Part shown: positions 55,723 to 64,000 of the stretch, piece after piece
How the letters are laid out: each line of letters opens with the position of its first letter
Numbering within the stretch: position 1 is the stretch's first letter
NCBI RefSeq assembly: GCF_030463535.1
Contig: NC_132888.1
Span: 1,938,470 to 2,002,469, forward strand
Source: Salminus brasiliensis
Taxonomy: Eukaryota; Chordata; Actinopteri; Characiformes; Bryconidae
Length of the DNA: 64,000 nt
Direction of reading: 5' to 3'
Translations under genes and position numbers: made by a program
The notes under the pieces: model-generated
What the model saw: the letters and a program-made list of their open reading frames with translations, nothing else
Database searches by the model: none
What the model was told of the DNA's origin: nothing

Positions 55723-57770
55723 TATGCTACCACTGCAACCAGTCATACTTCCACTGCTACCACTGCAACCAGTCATACTTCCACTGCTACCACTGCAACC
55801 AGTCATACTTCCACTGCTACCACTGCAACCAGTCATACTTCCACTGCTACCACTGCAACCAGTCATACTTCCACTGCTACCACTGCAACCAGTCATACTT
55901 CCACTGCTACCACTGCAACCAGTCATACTTCCACTGCTACCACTGCAACCAGTCATGCTACCACTGCTACCACTGCAACCAGTCATACTTCCACTGCTAC
56001 GACTGAAACCAGTCATACTTCCACTGCTACCACTGAAACCAGTCATACTTCCACTGCTACGACTGAAACCAGTCATACTTCCACTGCTACCACTGCAACC
56101 AGTCATACTTCCACTGCTACCACTGCAACCAGTCATACTTCCACTGCTACCACTGCAACCAGTCATACTTCCACTGCTACCACTGCAACCAGTCATACTT
56201 CCACTGCTACCACTGCAACCAGTCATACTTCCACTGCTACCACTGCAACCAGTCATGCTACCACTGCTACCACTGCAACCAGTCATACTTCCACTGCTAC
56301 GACTGAAACCAGTCATACTTCCACTGCTACCACTGCAACCAGTCATACTTCCACTGCTACCACTGCAACCAGTCATACTTCCACTGCTACCACTGCAACC
56401 AGTCATACTTCCACTGCTACCACTGAAACCAGTCATACTTCCACTGCTACCACTGAAACCAGTCATACTTCCACTGCTACCACTGCAACCAGTAATACTT
56501 CCACTGCTACCACTGAAACCAGTAATACTTCCACTGCTACGACTGAAACCAGTCATACTTCCACTGCTACGACTGAAACCAGTAATACTTCCACTGCTAC
56601 CACTGAAACCAGTCATACTTCCACTGCTACGACTGAAACCAGTCATACTTCCACTGCTACCACTGAAACCAGTCATACTTCCACTGCTACCACTGAAACC
56701 AGTAATACTTCCACTGCTACCACTGAAACCAGTCATACTTCCACTGCTACCACTGAAACCAGTAATACTTCCACTGCTACCACTGAAACCAGTAATACTT
56801 CCACTGCTACCACTGAAACCAGTCATACTTCCACTGCTACCACTGAAACCAGTCATACTTCCACTGCTACCACTGCAACCAGTCATACTTCCACTGCTAC
56901 CACTGCAACCAGTCATACTTCCACTGCTACCACTGAAACCAGTCATACTTCCACTGCTACCACTGAAACCAGTCATACTTCCACTGCTACCACTGCAACC
57001 AGTCATACTTCCACTGCTACCACTGCAACCAGTCATACTTCCACTGCTACCACTGCAACCAGTCATACTTCCACTGCTACCACTGCAACCAGTCATACTT
57101 CCACTGCTACGACTAAAACCAGTCATACTTCCACTGCTACCACTGCAACCAGTCATACTTCCACTGCTACGACTAAAACCAGTCATACTTCCACTGCTAC
57201 GACTGAAACCAGTAATACTTCCACTGCTACGACTGAAACCAGTCATACTTCCACTGCTACGACTGAAACCAGTCATACTTCCACTGCTACCACTGAAACC
57301 AGTCATACTTCCACTGCTACCACTGAAACCAGTCATACTTCCACTGCTACCACTGAAACCAGTCATACTTCCACTGCTACCACTGAAACCAGTCATACTT
57401 CCACTGCTACGACTGAAACCAGTAATACTTCCACTGCTACGACTGAAACCAGTCATACTTCCACTGCTACCACTGCAACCAGTCATACTTCCACTGCTAC
57501 CACTGCAACCAGTCATACTTCCACTGCTACCACTGAAACCAGTCATACTTCCACTGCTACGACTGAAACCAGTCATACTTCCACTGCTACGACTGAAACC
57601 AGTCATACTTCCACTGCTACGACTGAAACCAGTCATACTTCCACTGCTACCACTGCAACCAGTCATACTTCCACTGCTACGACTGCAACCAGTCATACTT
57701 CCACTGCTACGACTGCAACCAGTCATACTTCCACTGCTACCACTGCAACCAGTCATACTTCCACTGCTAC
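55723..57770. repeat. 30-bp minisatellite, about 68 units
   Basis: The monomer is CAGTCATACTTCCACTGCTACCACTGCAAC, exactly 30 bp for about 2 kb, with only four or five variable positions (CAT/AAT, CCACT/CGACT, GCAACC/GAAACC). It gives open frames of 768 codons on + and 682 codons on -. Confidence 0.98.
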
Positions 57771-58180
57771 GACTACTAAAACTACTACAGCTAATAGTAA
57801 TAGTAATATTTCTACCACTACTTAAACTACTACAACTAATATATATATATTTATTTATTTATTTATTTATTTATAATACTTCTAATAATAGAAATACTTC
57901 TACTGCTATGACTTCTAAAACTACTATTTTAATGCTACTACTACTAATAGTAATACTACTGCTGCTACAACTACTCAAACTAGTATAACTGTTGTTTTAA
58001 TACTACTGCTAATACTAATAGTAGTACTGCTACCACTACTAAAACTATTACTATTATTTATATTATTACTACTACTAATAATAATACTACATCAACTGCT
58101 GTCTGTCACTACTAAAACTACTATTACTATTATTTATATTATTACTACTAATAATAATAATACTTCTACTACAACTAATA
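57771..58180. repeat. Degenerate (ACT/ATT)n trinucleotide region
   Basis: Imperfect ACTACT, AATAAT and TTTATT words continue directly from the 30-bp array. Confidence 0.8.
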
Positions 58181-58223
58181 TTACAACCTTCTGGGAAGTG
58201 TATTTGAAGGAGAAGAATGGGTG

Positions 58224-58226
<3 letters not shown>

Positions 58227-58274
<48 letters not shown>
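58227..58274. repeat. (TG)n microsatellite
   Basis: About 24 TG units, about 270 bp upstream of the first septin2 coding exon. Confidence 0.9.
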
Positions 58275-58276
<2 letters not shown>

Positions 58277-58561
58277 CAGTATCGGGTCAGGATGCGTTGT
58301 GGTTTAGACACACACTTTTGAATAGAGGATGTGCAAACGACAGCGCACTTCCTGTGCCGAGAGCCTCTGAAAACTACCTTTCTGTGGTTAAACGAGCAGC
58401 AGAAGCTGAAGGAGCTCACAGCTCTGATACTGAACGGCTCCGATGGCGGCGAATAAGGATGGTATTGATGATTACTGGGGTTGAGGGCTGTGTTTGCCGG
58501 CTGAGGGCGAGTGTGTGATGTGCTTGTTTTGTTTTCTGCAGGTTCGGACTCCCAGCTCGAC

Positions 58562-59597
58562 ATGTCTCAGGCTGATAAACTGAAGGTACGTTCCTTTAGT
58601 TCCTTTAGTTCCTTTAGGCAGCGGCTGCTTTTAGTTTCAGTTGTTTCTGCACGGTTCTGAAGTCTACTGTATTTAAACTCTTTTTAGTACTACATAGAAC
58701 CTTTTTCAGTACTTTATGGAGCAGGTTTCAGTACTGTACTGATATACAGCCCTTTATTTCACTATAGTACATTTTTTAGTCGTGCTCCACAAAACCCTTC
58801 TTCCGTATTCGACAGCTTCACCTTTTCAGCCCTGTTTAGAACTATATAGAACCGCACACCAGCACTGCCCTGAACCTATTTTCAGTACTATGTACAACCA
58901 TTGTCAGTACTGTGTAGAACCCTTTTTAGTATGCTATAAAACTTCTATTTCTTTTAGTACTGAATAAAATTACAAAATTCAGCACTTTTTCGAACCTTTT
59001 TCAAAACTATTTACACCCTCAGTACTGTCTAGAACCCCTTTTCAGTACTATGTAATTCCATATTCATCACTTTATGGGCGCTTATTAGTTCTAACACTTT
59101 TCAGTTTTGTATAGAACCCTTTTTAGTACATTAGTAGATGTTCAGTAATGTATAGAACCTTTTCAGCACTTTCAGTACTCACTCTTAAGTCTGTTTGAGT
59201 TCTGTATTTGTTTAATACTGTATAGAACCCGTTTAGTGCTATTTAAAATCCCTTTACTTTATAAAAAATACTAGAACCCTGTTTTCAGTACAGTATCATA
59301 TCATTATAAGTACTGTGTAGAGTCCATTTACAGTGCTCTTTAGAACCCCTTTCAATACTACGTAGAACCTTTTACTGTACTGCAGTATATTTGGGGTACT
59401 TGGGAGATCTTTGCAGTGCACTCAGAACCTGTTTGTGTACCACAGTGGACTCGGGGAAAGATCTCAGATTCTGATAGAAGAAGCAGAAGTTCAGTTTGAG
59501 GACACAAATATTTAAACAATGGAAGAGGTGTTTATTGAGGAACAGCAGTGCAGTATCAGATATAACAAGAACTCCATATTGACTTATTTGTTATTAC

Positions 59598-59637
<40 letters not shown>

Positions 59638-60956
59638 TCACACAAAAACTAAGTAGCAGTCCTGGTGTTCACTCACCACAAACAGCAGTAATATATATAT
59701 ATAAAAGAGTTAAAGTAAGCTAAATTAGAGAACGTATAGACTGAGTATAAGCTAAGTGAAATATGAACATATGGATATAAACTAAAATATAGAAATTGCA
59801 CATTTTCAGAATTAACAGGTAGTAAATTCACACCACACAAAAGTGTATGTATATTGCAGCTGAGATGTGTATAGAGGTAGGGGTGGGCAATATGATGATA
59901 TAGTATTGTGATATTTTTTGTCATGGTGCACATTCTGAGCATATCGTGAATATTGTCAGTGCTTGAAGAACACGGATCCTCTACCCACGTTTCATTATAG
60001 ACTAATTAGTTCCATTTAATTGTTATTTAAATCGTTATATCTGTATATAATAGTTTGTATATAGATGTCTACTCAGGCTACATATGGATTTTAACAGCTT
60101 TATTGCTTTTATTACTTTTTTTTAATACTTATTCTGTCATATTTGTGTTGCTCACACCAAGTAAAATTCGTTGTATGTGTAACAAACTTGATGAGAAAGT
60201 ATTTGGACAGAATTTTTTTTTTTTGAAAATCTGAAGCTATTGGTGCATTTTTCTCTACACAATAAAATAAATAATGTTTAAAATTCTGTAAATATCGTGA
60301 TTTAACATTTTACCATATCACCCAGCCCTATATATATATATATATACTATAACATTTACTTTAATACTGACACTTACTTTAATTAATTACTGCACATGTT
60401 TATTCAGTGTTGTCAGTTATCTGCTGATTCCCACTTCACCTGCACATTATTCATTCTCTATTCTTTATTACTGCGCTCCGGTTAGGTTTAAATGCATTAT
60501 TTAATTTTTTTACATTTTTTTATTGTATTACTGGCTGTTAAATTTTTTTGGGGATCAGTAAAGTATCCATCTGTATGTTAGCCTACACGTTTCCGTCTGA
60601 GAGTACTTGGTGAAGAGTAGAGTCTAAGATTAGAGGATCTGAATTTTTAGTCTGATTAAACCAGCTGAGGTTCTTCTTCAGTAAACAGTGAGGCTCTTCT
60701 GTAAGTCAGCTCCGTGCTCTCTGTGGTTTCTCAGGCCGTGCGAGTGTGTGAGAGATGGCGGGACTCTCAGACTGAATGTTTGAGGTTGTTTGGCCTTCAG
60801 TAAACACTCCTGCAATCGGTCAGTGCAGCGTCCGCTGAAGCGTGAATACTTAGCTCTGCTCTGAGCTGAGGATCGATGGCTTAGTTAGTTGATTAATGGG
60901 TCCTATAAGTAATCGTTAGCTCCGCCCTGCGTGGCAGGTTGTGAACTGATGATGAT

Positions 60957-61005
<49 letters not shown>

Positions 61006-61134
61006 TGTGTGTTCATTATCAGGGCCAGTTCACCAACCCAGAGACTCCTGGGTATGTCGGCTTCGCCAACCTGCCGAACCAGGTTCACCGCAAATCCGTG
61101 AAAAAGGGCTTCGAGTTCACTCTCATGGTTGTTG
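58562..61134 (+). CDS. septin2: septin2, first two coding exons (gene continues beyond window)
   Basis: Coding exons: 58562-58585 (ATG at 58562; the exon begins at 58542 after TTTTCTGCAG) and 61023-61134, donor GTGAGT. They join in phase to give MSQADKLK, then [20 protein letters not shown] and [18 protein letters not shown]. The second block is nearly identical to mammalian SEPTIN2 just before its P-loop (GESGLGKST), which must lie in the next exon, outside the window. Septins are GTP-binding proteins that form filaments at the cortex, cleavage furrow and cilium base; this part holds the N-terminal extension and the start of the GTPase domain. The non-coding first exon probably lies in the CpG-rich region near 54 kb. 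The flanking introns are loaded with tandem repeats, but the coding exons look intact. Confidence 0.92.
58600..59450. repeat. Ancient degenerate repeat in septin2 intron
   Basis: Words such as CAGTACTGTATAGAACC, TTTTCAGTACTATGTAGAACC and TTTAGTAC recur every roughly 25-40 bp with heavy divergence. This looks like a very old minisatellite without a fixed period. Confidence 0.6.
59590..59637. repeat. (TTA)n microsatellite
   Basis: About 16 ATT/TTA units in the septin2 intron. Confidence 0.9.
59640..60960. other. septin2 intron, mostly unannotated
   Basis: It contains a LINE-tail fragment at about 60139-60193 (GTTGCTCACACCAAGTAAAA, as at 35700), short TA runs, and at about 60620-60715 a relative of the 234-390 element (CCAGCTGAGGTTCTTCTTCA). 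No exon is seen. Confidence 0.5.
60961..61011. repeat. (TG)n microsatellite next to septin2 acceptor
   Basis: About 25 TG/CG units end 11 bp before the acceptor AG at 61021-61022. Confidence 0.9.
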
Positions 61135-61144
61135 GTGAGTACAG

Positions 61145-63340
61145 ATTCATACTGGATATTAATGTTATTAGAACTTCATACTGGATATTAATGTTATTAG
61201 AGCTTCATACTGGATATTAATGTATTAGAACTTCATACTGGATATTAATGTTATTAGAACTTCATACTGGATATTAATGCTATTAGAGCTTCATACTGGA
61301 TATTAATGTTATTAGAGCTTCATACTGGATATTAATGTTATCAGAACTTCATACTGGATATTAATGTTATTAGAACTTCATACTGGATATTAATGCTATT
61401 AGAGCTTCATACTGGATATTAATGCTATTAGAGCTTCATACTGGATATTAATGTTATTAAAGCGTCATACTGGATATTAATGTTATTAGAGCTTCATACT
61501 GGATATTAATGTTATTAAAGCTTCATACTGGATATTAATGTTATTAGAGCTTCATACTGGATATTAATGTTTTTAGAGCTTCATTCTGGATATTAATGAT
61601 ATTAGAACTTCATACTGGATATTAATGATATTAGAACTTCATACTGGATATTAATGATATTAGAGCTTCATACTGGATATTAATGTTTTTAGAACTTCAT
61701 ACTGGATATTAATGTTTTTAGAACTTCATACTGGATATTAATGTTTTTAGAACTTCATACTGGATATTAATGTTATTAAAACTTCATACTGGATATTAAT
61801 GTTTTTAGAGCTTTATTCTGGATATTAATGTTTTTAGAGCTTCATACTGGATATTAATGATATTGGAACTTCATACTGAATATTAATTCTATTAGAACTT
61901 CATACTGGATATTAATGCTATTAGAGATTCATTCTGGATATTAATGCTATTAGAGATTCATTCTGGATATTAATGCTATTAGAGATTCATTCTGGATATT
62001 AATGTTTTTAGAGATTCATACTGGATATTAATGTTTTTAGAACTTCATACTGGATATTAATGTTATTAAAACTTCATACTGGATATTAATGTTATTAGAG
62101 ATTCATTCTGGATATTAATGTTTTTAGAGATTCATACTGGCTATTAATGTTATTAAAACTTCATACTGGATATTAATGCTATTAGAGATTCATTCTGGAT
62201 ATTAATGTTTTTAGAACTTCATACTGGATATTAATGTTATTAAAACTTCATACTGGATATTAATGCTATTAGAGATTCATTCTGGATATTAATGCTATTA
62301 GAGATTCATTCTGGATATTAATGTTTTTAGAGATTCATACTGGATATTAATGTTATTAGAGATTCATTCTGGATATTAATGATTTTAGAGATTCATACTG
62401 GATATTAATGCTATTAGAGATTCATACTGGATATTAATGCTATTAGAGCTTCATTCTGGATATTAATGTTTTTAGAGATTCATACTGGATATTAATGCTA
62501 TTAGAGATTCATTCTGGATATTAATGCTATTAGAGATTCATTCTGGATATTAATGTTTTTAGAGATTCATACTGGATATTAATGTTATTAGAGATTCATT
62601 CTGGATATTAATGTTATTAGAGATTCATTCTGGATATTAATGCTATTAGAGATTCATTCTGGATATTAATGCTATTAGAGCTTCATACTGGATATTAATG
62701 CTATTAGAGCTTCATACTGGATATTAATGCTATTAGAGATTCATTCTGGATATTAATGTTTTTAGAACTTCATATTGGATATTAATGTTTTTAGAACTTC
62801 ATACTGGATATTAATGTTATTAAAACTTCATACTGGATATTAATGTTATTAGAGATTCATTCTGGATATTAATGTTTTTAGAGATTCATACTGGATATTA
62901 ATGCTATTAGAGCTTCATACTGGATATTAATGCTATTAGAGCTTCATTCTGGATATTAATGTTTTTAGAGATTCATACTGGATATTAATGTTTTTAGAAC
63001 TTCATACTGGATATTAATGTTATTAAAACTTCATACTGGATATTAATGTTATTAAAACTTCATACTGGATATTAATGCTATTAGAGATTCATTCTGGATA
63101 TTAATGCTATTAGAGATTCATTCTGGATATTAATGTTTTTAGAGATTCATTCTGGATATTAATGTTTTTAGAGATTCATACTGGATATTAATGTTTTTAG
63201 AGATTCATACTGGATATTAATGCTATTAGATCTTCATTCTGGATATTAATGTTTTTAGAGATTCATACTGGATATTAATGCTATTAGAGCTTTATATTGG
63301 ATATTAATGATATTAGAGCTTCATTCTGGATATTAGTCAG
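61145..63340. repeat. 29-bp minisatellite in septin2 intron
   Basis: About 75 units of TTCATACTGGATATTAATG plus TTATTAGAGC-type ends. Variants (ATTCATTC, GTTTTTAG, GCTATTAG) alternate in runs, suggesting higher-order duplications. It begins 10 bp after the exon's 5' splice site and uses the same monomer as 38895-39585. Confidence 0.96.
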
Positions 63341-63357
63341 TTTTGAATCTTCTAGAG

Positions 63358-64000
63358 TAGGGATGCACCGATGTTGAATTTCTTGCCGATATGATAACCG
63401 ATTATTAGCACATTGTTGTGGCTGATACCGATACTAAAAACTGATAACTTTTTTAGTATTTAAAAAAAGTTCACATTATAATCCATATATGAACTGCTTT
63501 TAAAAACCTGACAAAATCACGCATTAACTAATCTCATGAGATGATTATTCCAAATATAAGTTGTACCAAACAACTGACTAGCTTTTTTCCGACTAGCTTT
63601 CTCCCGATGGACGCACAGTCCGATATGCTTCGTTGGCTTAGGACGCCTTCGTTAACGGCTAGCTGTGAAGTATGTGCCATACAGCCCAAGCTAGCGAGCC
63701 CGCTCTCCTCCATAGCCTTAGCCATATTGCAAGCATTATCTCTGATCACAGCGTGCACCATTTCCACTTGCCAAGCATTTCTTCAAAAGCCGTAGAGATT
63801 GCTGTCGCTGTGTGTGCAGTACAGAACTCCTGTGCGTGCACGTCATCAAGCCACTGTACAATGAAGCTTAGCATACTCATTGGACTAACATCGTGGGTCG
63901 TGTATATGTTAAAACCTACAGTTTACTGACCAGTACACTGCATTTCAGAGGTGCGTGTGAGGGGAATTCTGGTGGGAGGAAGCTTGCGAGTGGTTTCCTT
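63358..64000 (-). mobile_element. hAT transposon fragment, runs off the window
   Basis: It starts with the terminus GGGATGCACCGAT. On the - strand, 63534-63767 encodes VHAVIRDNACNMAKAMEES and LGCMAHTSQLAVNEGVLSQR, typical of the hAT (Ac/ZBED-like) transposase core. The frame then opens into non-homologous sequence, so the copy is probably decayed. It lies in the septin2 intron. Confidence 0.75.

Noticed and set aside
55682-57988. 768-codon + frame as a repetitive protein gene
   Set aside because: It coincides with an exact 30-bp tandem array open on both strands, begins in a MITE fragment and has no splice or homology support.

Overview
The window is vertebrate nuclear DNA, almost certainly from a ray-finned (teleost) fish. 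The evidence is split GT-AG genes with short exons, tRNA-derived SINEs sharing a LINE-type tail, Tc1/mariner and hAT transposons, abundant (TG)n, (TA)n and (TTA)n microsatellites, and very heavy minisatellite content. There is no bacterial-style operon, CRISPR array or phage. The species cannot be named from the sequence.

Layout. (1) 1-1386: telomere-like degenerate repeats and a LINE remnant. (2) 1387-26922, + strand: 36 coding exons of hfm1, the meiotic DNA helicase (HFM1/MER3). They join in one open frame of 1320 codons to a conserved C-terminus; the N-terminal exon(s) are not seen. Its introns hold SINEs, MITEs, a 33-bp array (intron after exon 12) and a 12-bp array (intron after exon 28). 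(3) 27206-28821: an apparently intact Tc1-type transposon with an open 340-codon transposase and 214-bp inverted repeats. (4) 30360-38505, - strand: five coding exons of cldn18 (claudin-18, 239 aa). (5) 43176-43805, - strand: an intronless SoxB2 gene most like sox14, divergent and short at the C-terminus. sox14 and cldn18 sit in the same order and relative orientation as SOX14-CLDN18 in mammals. (6) 44.2-49.4 kb: 42-bp minisatellite arrays in opposing orientations. (7) 51.5-57.8 kb: three large, strongly strand-asymmetric arrays around a CpG-rich probable promoter at about 53.93-54.33 kb. (8) 58562 to beyond the window, + strand: the first coding exons of septin2, whose second visible intron starts with a 2.2-kb 29-bp array. 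The window ends inside a hAT transposon remnant.

The genes act in unrelated processes: meiotic crossover formation (hfm1), tight junctions (cldn18), neural/SoxB2 transcriptional repression (sox14-like) and the septin cytoskeleton (septin2). Only sox14-cldn18 looks like an old conserved pairing. About a quarter of the window is tandem repeat. Many arrays have periods divisible by three (12, 30, 33, 42 bp) and so give long, meaningless open frames, some on both strands.

The points I find most worth a second look are the intact Tc1 element, a short MITE-like family ending in TTAACCCCTTAA-type termini, the truncated sox14 paralogue, the opposed 42-bp arrays, the shared 29-bp monomer at two distant sites, and the quadruplex-prone DNA next to the septin2 promoter. 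I did not find a convincing new multi-gene system.
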